NCBI GenBank assembly: GCA_028275345.1
Contig: JAPWUV010000019.1
Location: 1 to 11,799, forward strand
Length of the DNA: 11,799 bases
Source of the DNA: a bacterium
GTDB taxonomy: Bacteria; Zhuqueibacterota; Zhuqueibacteria; Oleimicrobiales; Geothermoviventaceae
Reading direction: 5' to 3'
The position numbers and the translations under genes are program-made. The notes under the pieces were generated by a model. That model saw only the letters and a program-made list of their open reading frames with translations, was not told where the DNA came from and did not search any database. Below are positions 1 through 6,544 of the stretch, piece by piece (positions within the stretch are counted from its first letter, which is position 1; each line of letters starts with the position of its first letter).

Positions 1-193
1 GCTCGGGGCGCTTTTCTCCTTCAGGGAGCGGCTTCTCCCCAAGGGCGAGTCGGAGGCCGGCCTCTCGCATGCGGATGGTCTCGCGCAGGCAGGACAACTG
101 CCCCAAAATCTCCCCGACCAGACCTTCGATCTCCCCAGCCACCTCCTCTGCCGCCCTGTATGTTTGCAAAAGATTGCGTAGCGTCTCCGTCAT
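1..193 (-). CDS. Coiled-coil hypothetical protein, partial (3' end outside window)
   Basis: The first 64 codons of a gene that runs off the left edge. It begins at ATG 193, preceded by GGGAGGA (201-207) seven bases upstream, a good Shine-Dalgarno site. The ATG overlaps the TGA of the 33-codon ORF upstream in an ATGA arrangement, so translation is probably coupled. The visible protein (MTETLRNLLQTYRAAEEVAG...) is charged and helical, with leucines and isoleucines spaced as in a coiled coil and no signal peptide or membrane segment. The end of the visible part reads LGEKPLPEGEKRPE and includes a palindromic DNA segment resembling one at 4476-4499. I do not recognise the family. It is probably the last visible member of the operon that starts with the ATPase at 4045. 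Confidence 0.7.
   Translation of the reverse strand, partial: MTETLRNLLQTYRAAEEVAGEIEGLVGEILGQLSCLRETIRMREAGLRLALGEKPLPEGEKRPE
18..44. repeat. Imperfect palindrome, copy 1 (inside the coiled-coil gene)
   Basis: On the plus strand CCTT...AAGG arms flank GGGAGCGGC and TCCCC, giving a potential hairpin. The segment matches 4476-4499 at 22 of 24 aligned bases, with a 3-base insertion (TTC) here. In this copy it is translated as LGEKPLPEG. It could be a small dispersed palindromic repeat or coincidence; two copies are too few to decide. Confidence 0.3.
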
Positions 194-291
194 TTCGGCT
201 TCCTCCCTTCTGTCGGCTGATCTGGCCGAGCAAGGCGCTTCGCCTTCTCCATCAGCCGGCATTTGACGGCCCTCTGTTCGCTCGCCACCAT
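190..291 (-). CDS. Small basic hypothetical protein (33 aa), overlapping both neighbours
   Basis: A 33-codon ORF (MVASEQRAVKCRLMEKAKRL...) that fills the gap between the YdjM-like gene and the coiled-coil gene. Its ATG at 291 shares a base with the upstream TGA (TGATG), and its own TGA overlaps the downstream ATG at 193 (ATGA). A GTG at 294 is an alternative start. GAGGGCAGG just upstream could serve as a weak ribosome binding site, but re-initiation after the upstream stop is more likely. The predicted peptide is rich in lysine and arginine and helical. No family is recognisable at this length. Perfect overlap at both ends favours a translated gene over an accident. The alternative is a 97-base spacer that happens to stay open. 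Confidence 0.45.
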   Translation of the reverse strand: MVASEQRAVKCRLMEKAKRLARPDQPTEGRKPK

Positions 292-827
292 CACCTGCCC
301 TCGAACGCGATGGCCAAGAGCAAAAGAAGCGATCCGACCGCGAACCCTACGACATCCGCTCCGCCGTCCGTGCGGAACGGTCCCCTCACCCGCCTGCCGA
401 ACCAGCTCACTCCACTGGGTGTGAGGCTGTCCCCCACCAAGTGGCTGAACATCCCGACCGCCGTCCCCAGCAACATCCACCCCGTCACCCCGCCAGCGGC
501 CAATCCAGACATGGCCAGCCCGATGGGGATCAGCGGGGAATGCAGCCACCCTCGATGGCGGGTCCCCAACATAGCCAGAACAATTCGCAACAACCGGATG
601 ACAGCCGTCACCGCCCACCCCAAGGCCGGCACCCGCGACTTCCGCGCGGCGCGCATGATCCACCGCTCCAAGGGCGAAGCCGTGTGGGGCGGCAGGTCGA
701 TGTCGGGCAAAAGCCCCCCGACCGCCGCGCCGACCAGGAGCGGTCCCGCCTCTCCAACCCGGCCCGTCAGGGAGGCCAGGAAAATCCCGCTGGTCGCGGC
801 CAGATAAAGATGCGCTCCGCCCCTCAT
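291..827 (-). CDS. YdjM/DUF457-family membrane-bound metal-dependent hydrolase-like protein
   Basis: A 178-aa integral membrane protein matching the YdjM/DUF457 family (annotated as membrane-bound metal-dependent hydrolases; the reaction is not established). Family signatures are visible in order: an N-terminal His (H6), GGLLPDIDLP around residues 37-46, RHRGWLHSP at 90-98, and HLVGDSLTPSGVSWFG at 129-144. The conserved His and Asp residues plausibly bind metal near the membrane face. Hydrophobic segments lie at about 27-40, 72-87, 99-129 and 158-175. The start is ATG 827, four bases after the upstream stop, with AGGA inside the end of the preceding gene as ribosome binding site. It is part of the left-hand operon. 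In E. coli, ydjM is LexA-controlled, but I see no LexA box here. Its role in this locus is unknown. Confidence 0.8.
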   Translation of the reverse strand: MRGGAHLYLAATSGIFLASLTGRVGEAGPLLVGAAVGGLLPDIDLPPHTASPLERWIMRAARKSRVPALGWAVTAVIRLLRIVLAMLGTRHRGWLHSPLIPIGLAMSGLAAGGVTGWMLLGTAVGMFSHLVGDSLTPSGVSWFGRRVRGPFRTDGGADVVGFAVGSLLLLLAIAFEGR

Positions 828-831
828 GCGC

Positions 832-1242
832 CTATTCCTGGATCTCCGCGGCGGCCCGAACGGGATGGGCGTTCAGGGATCGAAAGACCCGCTTGAAATA
901 CGCCACCGCCCGCTCGGGTACCAGCTCGGACGTTTGAAATCCCAGAACCCCGACCCATGCCGTCCTGCCCCACGGCAGGGAGATCTCCCGCATCTGCACA
1001 ACGTGCACCTTGGCCTTGGCGATGTCCTGGAAGTAAATCAGGGAACGGGCAATCTGGGCGCTCCTCACCACATCCAGCTCACCCTCGAACTCGGCGTAGA
1101 CCGCCGCCACCCGCGCCCTGCTTGCTTTTGGAAGCAGGAGCAGAGCCTGCCCGTCCCCGACCGCTCCGCTTAGGGAGAGCGCCGTCTCGATTTGCCCTGC
1201 TCCTCGCTGGCGAGGAGTTGGTTGCGCGATGATGACGGTCAA
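832..1242 (-). CDS. Hypothetical protein (136 aa), possible downstream half of a frameshifted gene
   Basis: This frame is clearly coding: its third codon positions are GC-rich and the protein has mixed, sensible composition (core about residues 45-125, with FQDIAKAKVHVVQMREISL at 71-89). The problem is the start. The only initiation codon near the beginning is TTG 1242, with GGAG ten bases upstream and no ATG before codon 84. The upstream reading frame enters the same DNA out of phase, so the two ORFs overlap by 164 bases. Either this is a separate gene begun at TTG by coupling, or it is the C-terminal part of the preceding protein, joined by a +1 frameshift near 1245. No known family is recognised, and no signal peptide or membrane helix is seen. 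The gene ends four bases before the YdjM-like gene. Confidence 0.6.
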   Translation of the reverse strand: MTVIIAQPTPRQRGAGQIETALSLSGAVGDGQALLLLPKASRARVAAVYAEFEGELDVVRSAQIARSLIYFQDIAKAKVHVVQMREISLPWGRTAWVGVLGFQTSELVPERAVAYFKRVFRSLNAHPVRAAAEIQE

Positions 1243-1480
1243 CTCCCAGTTGCTCCCAGAGCGCTTGGATCTTTCCCCACTCTTCACCGATCGCCTCCAT
1301 CGGGAGGTACCAGAGAGCCCCCCTGTTGCGAACAGCCCAGACCCCATTCCCGTCCACCGCGCTGACGTCCCAAACTGACCGGTCGCCCAACACCAAGCAA
1401 AGCTTGCCATCCCGAATCTCCAGCCGGTGGATCTCGCCGATGCTGGTCCGAACGTTGACCTGAACCCCAGTCTCGCTCAC
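1079..1480 (-). CDS. Hypothetical protein, upstream half of a possible frameshifted gene
   Basis: The start is placed at GTG 1480 because AGGAGG (1486-1491) sits exactly five bases upstream. ATG 1531, in the same frame, is possible but overlaps the previous gene by 17 bases and has a weaker GGAG nine bases upstream. The first 80 or so residues look like a real beta-rich domain: SIGEIHRLEIRDGKLCLVLG, then DRSVWDVSAVDGNGVWAVRN, then a WEQLG segment. From about base 1250 the frame turns into Ser/Arg/Gly-rich sequence typical of a shadow frame, while coding quality moves to the +1 frame (the 136-aa gene). The true product may therefore be one protein of about 215 residues made by frameshifting, a recently broken gene, or the result of a sequence error. 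I do not recognise the family. Confidence 0.5.
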   Translation of the reverse strand: MSETGVQVNVRTSIGEIHRLEIRDGKLCLVLGDRSVWDVSAVDGNGVWAVRNRGALWYLPMEAIGEEWGKIQALWEQLGVDRHHRATNSSPARSRANRDGALPKRSGRGRAGSAPASKSKQGAGGGGLRRVRG

Positions 1481-1514
1481 GACATCCTCCTCAACTGGAT
1501 TTTCCACTCTTATC

Positions 1515-2264
1515 TTATTTGGCCTGCGCATTCACTTGCTCCGCCTCTCGCAACAACGCCCGCGCCGCGGCCCGCAGGGCCTCCGCCCGCCGCTCCGGGC
1601 CCCAACCGGGCGGGAAAACGGCGTGCATCTCCACCTTTGGCTCGCCGTCCTCATCCATCCGGATCCGGAGCGTCACCTTCGCCTCGCGGCCCTCAGCGAT
1701 GGGACGCATCTCCTGGGCGGCGCGCCAGTTGCCCGAGCCCAGGACAACGTTGTCCAAGGTCCTCAGCTCCTCGAGGCTCTCAGGCGCGCGCTCGACCCCC
1801 TTGGCGGCCAGAAGCGCCAGATAGACGGCCTGATTCATGGTCAGCTTGCCGGGAGCCCGCTCAACCAGGCCCGCGAAGCGCTCGACGAACGCCTCCAGAT
1901 CCTCCCCGGCGCTGGACGGGACCATGTCGGCGATGGAGCGCGGCGTCGCCCGGGGCAGTTTCTCCAGCGCGCCAGGAGCCACGCGGCGCAACAGGCGCAT
2001 CGCCTGGGTGGCCCGCAGGTAGTCCCCAGAGGAGGAGGGCAACGCAGGGAAAAGTCGCCTTCGCAGGTCCCGTTGCGTTTTCACCGCCTCCTCATACGAC
2101 CTGACGGACACCAGAAGGGACCTTCCAGGCAGGTCCAGCTCCCAGACCTCTGGGTCGGGGATCACCTCGGAGCCGTTCAGGAAGAGGATCGGCCCCAGAT
2201 CCTCTGGGTGCATCGGCTTCGCCAGCGCCGCCTTCGCGTTGAACTTCGGCTCCCTCTTCGGCAT
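1515..2264 (-). CDS. Hypothetical protein (249 aa)
   Basis: A soluble 249-residue protein without signal peptide or membrane helix. It starts at ATG 2264. A GAGGGGGG stretch 5-12 bases upstream overlaps the stop of the preceding gene and probably acts as ribosome binding site. The N-terminal part is basic (MPKREPKFNAKAALAKP). The middle is helical and charged, and about residues 195-215 form a strand-like segment (VTLRIRMDEDGEPKVEMH). The last 30 residues form an Ala/Arg/Glu-rich helix. It lies third in the operon that begins with the FtsK/HerA-like ATPase, so a role with that ATPase is possible but rests on position alone. I do not recognise the family. Confidence 0.75.
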   Translation of the reverse strand: MPKREPKFNAKAALAKPMHPEDLGPILFLNGSEVIPDPEVWELDLPGRSLLVSVRSYEEAVKTQRDLRRRLFPALPSSSGDYLRATQAMRLLRRVAPGALEKLPRATPRSIADMVPSSAGEDLEAFVERFAGLVERAPGKLTMNQAVYLALLAAKGVERAPESLEELRTLDNVVLGSGNWRAAQEMRPIAEGREAKVTLRIRMDEDGEPKVEMHAVFPPGWGPERRAEALRAAARALLREAEQVNAQAK

Positions 2265-2274
2265 CTCGCCCCCC

Positions 2275-2592
2275 TCAAGCGACCTCCGCCGAGCTTTCCG
2301 CTGGCCTCAACAACAGAAGCCCCGGGGATCCCATCTCCTCCACCCGCCGCAGGCCGTCCAGCCAGACCAGGCCCACCTCCCGCAGGAAGCGGAACAACCC
2401 CTCCGGGTCATCCACAGCCCCCGTCTCCAAGGCGGGGGGTGGGGGCGAGTCGTCAGGGACTGCTCCGTCCACCTCCTGCGGCAGGAGGAGCAGGATTCCT
2501 TCCTCCGTCTCGGCGGCGCAAATCTTCAAACGGGAATCCCACGCCGCTCCGGGTATCCACTTCCCTGTGCTACGCACTCGGACCTTCAGCAT
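2275..2592 (-). CDS. Hypothetical protein (105 aa), overlaps the end of the ATPase gene
   Basis: Start chosen at ATG 2592 because GGAGGTGGGA lies directly upstream; an in-frame TTG at 2613 is less likely. The first 23 bases overlap the 3' end of the ATPase gene, which indicates translational coupling and suggests the two products are needed together. The protein has a strand-rich N-terminal part (MLKVRVRSTGKWIPGAAWDS, then EEGILLLLPQE at 31-41). An acidic, proline-rich spacer follows at 42-62 (PDDSPPPP). The C-terminal part is helical (LFRFLREVGLVWLDGLRRVE at 66-85). No signal peptide or membrane segment is seen. It could be a small accessory subunit of the ATPase. I do not recognise the family. 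Confidence 0.75.
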   Translation of the reverse strand: MLKVRVRSTGKWIPGAAWDSRLKICAAETEEGILLLLPQEVDGAVPDDSPPPPALETGAVDDPEGLFRFLREVGLVWLDGLRRVEEMGSPGLLLLRPAESSAEVA

Positions 2593-4045
2593 TCCCACCT
2601 CCGTTCTTTTCAAGCCTGTCCAGCGGCACCGCCAGCGGGACTTGGATCAGGATGGCCTCCCGGCTTGGCGGGACGAACAGCGCCGCGCCGGGCTCGTCAG
2701 GGATGTCCACGGAGGCCCTGAGCTGGATCCGCTGGGTAAGCACCCTCATGTCCGCCGGGTCCGTGCGGTGGATGATCCACGCCGCGTGGGCCAGGACGCT
2801 CCTGGGAAACGCCTCCCACCTCGGGTTCCCAGAGAGCATGATGCACGCCACCCCGTTGCTACGGCCCATCAGGATGGCCCGCTCCACCCAGGCCCGCATG
2901 CCATCCACCTCGTCCAGAACGGCCTGGGCTTCGTCGATGACCAGGAGAACGATCCCCTCCTGCGGAGATCCAGGATCTACCGCCAGGATCTCCCAGGCAG
3001 ACTCCTCGGGATCCATCCTGCGAAGCCGCGCCCTCCCGCCTTGGATTTCGATCTGGAAGGACATCCCATCCCCAGACTTGGCCGTGGTGGCGATGATCCG
3101 CATTGGGATCCGACCCCGGATCCCCAGCAGGGCGGCCTCGAAGATAAGATGGCTCGCCGTGTTCGTCTTACCAGAGCCCGTCCTCCCCACCACCACCGCA
3201 TGCCAGGGCCAGCCCAGCCAGACCGGCCTCCCGCTGTCCGCGCGGGCGATCCCCACATAGAGCTGGCGGTCCCGGGGAGACGGGCGGTCCCGCAACTCCA
3301 GCGAGGATAGCGGTTCCAATACCAGTTGTTTCGCCAAAAGAAGCGGCATGAAGATCTGACCGTCTTCCTTGGGAACATCGTCCCCTCCCACCCAAACCAG
3401 CCCCGCGCGCTGGGCCGCCTCCCTCCACTCGGGGATGTGGGGGCGGACGCCGCCAGGGGAAGCGATGATCCCATAGGGAAGAACCACGATGGGCATTCCA
3501 AGAGAGGAGGTGGGGCCCAGTTGCCCCAGCGCGGCAATTGCCCGGAGCAACAGATCGGCCTGCTCCACATCTTGGACAGGCCGGAGCTTGATGCGCGCTT
3601 GGATGGCGTTCGCTTCCCGCAAAGCGCGGACAAGCATCTGCTCCAAGCGCGCCAAATCATCGCTGGACAGCACGGATGGAGGCACGAAATGCCCCCCAGG
3701 CCTCGGCAACGTTTTCCGTTCCGCAATCCAGCCGCGAACCAGCTCGGCAAGCCCGCGGGCGTCCCCGGCTTCACCAGAAGCCGGCGGATGGCCAGAGGAT
3801 TGGATGCCATCCTTGGACAAACCCGCGGCGTTGATGTCCTGGTGGGACGCTGGAGAAGAAGCCGCTGGACGGAGCGCGCCCTGCTCCCTCAAGACGGAAC
3901 GTCGCCCAAGCCAGATGCCCGCGAGGAGCGCCAGACAAACGCCAATCGTCACTAGCAACACGCGGGCCACTGGGGGGACCTGCTCCGCGCCGATCCCCCA
4001 CATCAGGCTCATGAGGACAATCGTGACAACAACCCGCGCTCGCAT
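2570..4045 (-). CDS. Membrane-anchored FtsK/HerA-like DNA-pump ATPase
   Basis: A 491-aa P-loop ATPase. Two hydrophobic segments (about 5-20 and 27-47) tether it to the membrane, followed by a Ser/Pro/Gly-rich linker (50-95) and a soluble domain. Walker A is GRTGSGKT at 287-294, preceded by HAVVV as in FtsK/HerA/VirD4-type pumps. Walker B is VLLVIDEAQ at 366-374. After it, GRSNGVACIMLSGNPRW (394-410) occupies the place of the FtsK motif that normally reads GRAAGIHLILATQRP, and PGAALFV near 452 resembles the FtsK GxxLF segment. Family members pump double-stranded DNA through membranes as hexamers, in division, sporulation or conjugation (for example TcpA). No FtsK gamma domain is present. The start is ATG 4045 with GAGGAG five bases upstream. 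It heads the left-hand gene set. Its substrate is inferred to be DNA, not shown. Confidence 0.8.
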   Translation of the reverse strand: MRARVVVTIVLMSLMWGIGAEQVPPVARVLLVTIGVCLALLAGIWLGRRSVLREQGALRPAASSPASHQDINAAGLSKDGIQSSGHPPASGEAGDARGLAELVRGWIAERKTLPRPGGHFVPPSVLSSDDLARLEQMLVRALREANAIQARIKLRPVQDVEQADLLLRAIAALGQLGPTSSLGMPIVVLPYGIIASPGGVRPHIPEWREAAQRAGLVWVGGDDVPKEDGQIFMPLLLAKQLVLEPLSSLELRDRPSPRDRQLYVGIARADSGRPVWLGWPWHAVVVGRTGSGKTNTASHLIFEAALLGIRGRIPMRIIATTAKSGDGMSFQIEIQGGRARLRRMDPEESAWEILAVDPGSPQEGIVLLVIDEAQAVLDEVDGMRAWVERAILMGRSNGVACIMLSGNPRWEAFPRSVLAHAAWIIHRTDPADMRVLTQRIQLRASVDIPDEPGAALFVPPSREAILIQVPLAVPLDRLEKNGGGNAEGPSA

Positions 4046-4725
4046 GATCGCTCCTCATGGAACCGACAGCGCGTCGTGCCACCGCCGTTGTGAGCGAGCC
4101 AGCCTCGGTTTGCCTCCCGCATCTGAGTTGGCGGAACCGTGCCATCTCGCTTTCCGATGGCGGCGACATTCTGCCACCAGCGGCGGACTGGGCGCGCCAA
4201 CGGCATTCGGCCTGCTTGTTTGGATTGCTCGGGCGGCTTCTTGGTCGCTCCACCGCGGTGGCAACTCCCCTCCGCCTGGTCTTAGCCAGCCCTCCCACGG
4301 GCCAGCCTCCTCCGCTCTGTGGCTACACTATCATCATACTCCTTCCGCTCCGCAACACATTGTCCTTCGTTTCGCTCACCCAAGACGAAGTGAGCGGCGG
4401 GCTGATTCCCGCTTTATCGGCCCATTAGTCGCAGGCTGACTCTTGGAAGGGACTGTTCCATGTCAAGGGAGTGATCCTTAGGGGAGCGGCTCCCCAAGGA
4501 ACTCTTGGCGGGGTCTTTTCAGGCTGAGCTCCAACCGTTGGCGAGATGAGCGGCAATCGCGTGTTCGCCAAGGAGATCCGAGCCTCTCGGTTGAAGTCCG
4601 CCACGAATCGGAGCGCCTGCTTGGTTTACATCCTATCGCTTCCCGCGTTTGCCGAGCTCGACTTCTGGCAGACCAACACCTGCCCAGGCTTGCAGAGTTT
4701 CCAAGCCGTCTCGCGTGACCGTTCC
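4046..4725. other. Gene-free stretch between the pilus operon and the ATPase operon
   Basis: About 680 bases in which no frame on either strand looks like an intact gene. The frames that stay open have poor composition and no ribosome binding sites. What can be seen: a 12-bp perfect palindrome CCACCGCGGTGG (4250-4261); interlocked inverted repeats CTTCGT/ACGAAG (4365-4370 with 4385-4390) and CGCTCAC/GTGAGCG (4373-4379 with 4390-4396); GCGGG/CCCGC (4397-4401 with 4408-4412); and the palindrome at 4476-4499. On the minus strand TATGAT (4338-4333) could be a -10 box for the ATPase operon, but no matching -35 is present. Just after the peptidase stop, short peptides without starts (for example DGLETLQAWAGVGLPEVELG) look like decayed coding sequence. 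No tRNA or known riboswitch was recognised. Confidence 0.5.
4476..4499. repeat. Imperfect palindrome, copy 2, in the gene-free stretch
   Basis: CCTT...AAGG flank GGGGAG and CTCCCC arms around a 3-base loop, a strong potential hairpin. It matches 18-44 at 22 of 24 aligned bases apart from a 3-base gap. It lies downstream of the pilus operon but is not followed by a T-run in the direction of transcription, so it is not a classic terminator. Confidence 0.35.
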
Positions 4726-5178
4726 CTAAAAGCCCACCGCTGGCGCTCCCATGGCCAGCCAGACGGCGTAGGGGATCGCTTGCCAGGCCCCTGGACGCCG
4801 GACGCCCAGGATGTTCTCCAAAGGCGGACGGCGGCGAACCAGGTTGCGCGCGATGAGGAAGACTAGAGCCGCCATCCCAGTAGCCACGGCGACAATCCCA
4901 AAGACCAGCCAGGCCTCCGCACCCTGGCTCGAAGGGGTCCAGAAGGCCATCGCCATCCACAGCTTGGCGTCTCCGCCGCCCCAGATCCCCGCGCGCCAGA
5001 GCAGGAAGAAAAAGACAGCCAGCCCCAGGATCCAAGGATCTGGGGGGAAGCGGACCAGAAGGCCCGCGGCCATCGCTGGGAAGGTGAGGATATTCGGTAC
5101 TCGCTGGGTTCGAAAGTCCACAACAGTCGCCACGACAGCAACCGCAAGAGGAGTAAGGGAAATGAGCGCGGGTTCCAC
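4726..5178 (-). CDS. tadV: TadV/CpaA-type prepilin peptidase (A24 family)
   Basis: A 150-aa polytopic membrane aspartic peptidase that would cleave Flp-type prepilins at the cytoplasmic face, after the glycine before the hydrophobic helix. Both catalytic aspartates of family A24 are present: D21 in VVDFRTQRVPNILT (18-31) and D70 in the GGGD motif followed by AKLWM (67-75). Hydrophobic segments lie at about 3-20, 31-42, 47-63, 71-80 and 88-110. The length fits the short CpaA/TadV group, which lacks the N-methylase domain of PilD. Start GTG 5178 is chosen because a GAGG-rich ribosome binding site precedes it and the start lies 10 bases after the upstream stop; GTG 5226 would overlap the previous gene. 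It is the last gene of the pilus operon, with its likely substrates at 7794-9586. Confidence 0.88.
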   Translation of the reverse strand: MEPALISLTPLAVAVVATVVDFRTQRVPNILTFPAMAAGLLVRFPPDPWILGLAVFFFLLWRAGIWGGGDAKLWMAMAFWTPSSQGAEAWLVFGIVAVATGMAALVFLIARNLVRRRPPLENILGVRRPGAWQAIPYAVWLAMGAPAVGF

Positions 5179-5188
5179 GCCACCCCCC

Positions 5189-6544
5189 TCATCGAGATGG
5201 CCAGCCGATCTGCCCTTGAGCCTCACGCACCCAGAACGGGAAAAGGCCTCCCGTCCCCATCTCGAAGGCCAGGTTGCCTGTGGCCGGGCGGTCCGCCTCG
5301 TTCATCCGGCGAATCACGCTGTTGTAGTTCCAAAGCGCGTCCGCCTTGCCATCCCCGTTCAGATCCGCCCGATACTGCGGCGGCAGGCCACGAATCGCAT
5401 CTGGGTCCACGATGCCTCCCTCGGACTTCGGCTCCCACCACCGCCTCGTCTCCCAGCGCCACTTCTTATCCTTCACTCCATCTCCGTTACTGTCGCACTC
5501 GTTCCCAGGGTCAGACTTGTCGTCGCAATACTTGTTGGTCTCCTCCTTGAACTCTTCCCACTCGAACGTCCACTTGAGGATGTAGGGTGCCCGGACGCTT
5601 CCCCGGAAGGCGGGGAAATCCTCTGGGAGGCCCACCCGGGCGTTGAGGCCGGGATCCAGGAAGGTGTTGCCAGCCGCCGGGTGGGAGGGCACCTCCCAGT
5701 AGAGGTAGAGGGGGCGTCCAGTGACGCCGCGCGCCTCCAGCCAGAAGTCCGTATACAACGGCAGGGGGTTCTTTGACCGTTGCAGCACCGTCATCGGCCC
5801 CCGGGCCTGGGGGAGGGTGATCCGGCAGAAGCCTATCGGGACCAGCTCCAAGCGCAGCCGCACGTTGCGCCAGTCGCCGGGCTTCGGGTCCTCGGGCTTC
5901 CCGCCGCCCAGGGGGACGTAGTCCAGGGTCCCCTCCCCGGCGGCCCGGCCCAGCTCCGAAAGCCGGATCGCCGTGGGCCAGCCCACCAGCGTGGCCGGGT
6001 AGGGCCGGGCGTCAACTACATAGGGCGGGAAGCGCACCCGCGCCTCCACCCGCCAGCTCCCCCCGTCCCGACCGCAGAAGATGCCGCCGGGACCGATGGA
6101 GAAGAGCGGGTTGCCGTTGGGATCCACGCACGGGTTGGAAGTGGTGGGCTTCGGGCACTCCACGTAGCGGGTGAAGGGATCCCCCTGGGGGGTGTTGGTG
6201 CAGAGATCGAAGGCTTGGATGATCACCCAACACCTGGTCCGGTCCTCGTCATAGTGTGGGCCAGATACGATGATTTCCACGATGTTCGGGCATGGCGGGG
6301 GCGTCGGCTGGGGATGGGGGCCCGGGCCAGGCGTCGGCTGAGGGGCCGGCTCCGGGCCGGGGATCGGACCCGGCCCGGGCGTGGCACCAGGAACGGGCGT
6401 GGCTTCTATGCTCCGGCATATTCCGAATGCGCCATCCCAAATGGTCCCCGGTGGGCAACTCTCTGCTCGCGCCCTGGATGCCAGAAGCGCGGCGCTCAGG
6501 ACAGCCGCGAGAAAAAGAAGCCCGAGGAGCGTCCGTCGGCTCAT
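5189..6544 (-). CDS. Secreted cysteine-containing protein with Pro-rich linker and two calcium-loop motifs
   Basis: A 451-aa exported protein. Residues 1-27 form a signal peptide (basic MSRR, then a leucine/alanine core, cleavage expected after SRARA). A small cysteine segment follows (CPPGTIWDGAFGIC), then a Pro/Gly/Thr-rich linker at about 49-86. The body contains further cysteines at about 105-160, suggesting disulfides outside the cell. Two loops of calcium-binding EF-hand/dockerin style lie in the C-terminal part: DSNGDGVKD (351-359) and DLNGDGKAD (394-402). ATG 6544 overlaps the upstream TGA (ATGA), so it is coupled to the 377-aa gene; GTG 6553 is an alternative start. Its place between pseudopilin genes and the peptidase suggests a surface or pilus-associated component such as an adhesin. 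I do not recognise the family. Confidence 0.78.
   Translation of the reverse strand: MSRRTLLGLLFLAAVLSAALLASRARAESCPPGTIWDGAFGICRSIEATPVPGATPGPGPIPGPEPAPQPTPGPGPHPQPTPPPCPNIVEIIVSGPHYDEDRTRCWVIIQAFDLCTNTPQGDPFTRYVECPKPTTSNPCVDPNGNPLFSIGPGGIFCGRDGGSWRVEARVRFPPYVVDARPYPATLVGWPTAIRLSELGRAAGEGTLDYVPLGGGKPEDPKPGDWRNVRLRLELVPIGFCRITLPQARGPMTVLQRSKNPLPLYTDFWLEARGVTGRPLYLYWEVPSHPAAGNTFLDPGLNARVGLPEDFPAFRGSVRAPYILKWTFEWEEFKEETNKYCDDKSDPGNECDSNGDGVKDKKWRWETRRWWEPKSEGGIVDPDAIRGLPPQYRADLNGDGKADALWNYNSVIRRMNEADRPATGNLAFEMGTGGLFPFWVREAQGQIGWPSR

Noticed and set aside
1536-3260. Long open frame on the plus strand (574 codons)
   Set aside because: It lies opposite four well-supported minus-strand genes, is rich in Pro, Arg and Gly, and has no ribosome binding site. 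It is a shadow of GC-rich coding on the other strand.
4250-4275. Resemblance to a T-box (ACCGCGGTGG)
   Set aside because: The conserved T-box order is GGTGG before ACCGCG. Here the order is reversed, and the string is simply a 12-bp palindrome without the other T-box parts.
4057-4428. Plus-strand ORF of 123 codons in the gene-free stretch
   Set aside because: No ribosome binding site, unusual composition and no recognisable domain; the hydrophobic parts arise from AT-richer sequence.
4445-4466. TTGACA on the minus strand (4466-4461) as a -35 box
   Set aside because: No acceptable -10 hexamer lies 16-18 bases downstream; the best candidate matches at only three positions.
4546-4866. Plus-strand ORF of 106 codons
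   Set aside because: Its second half is the antisense of the peptidase gene, and there is no ribosome binding site or family pattern.
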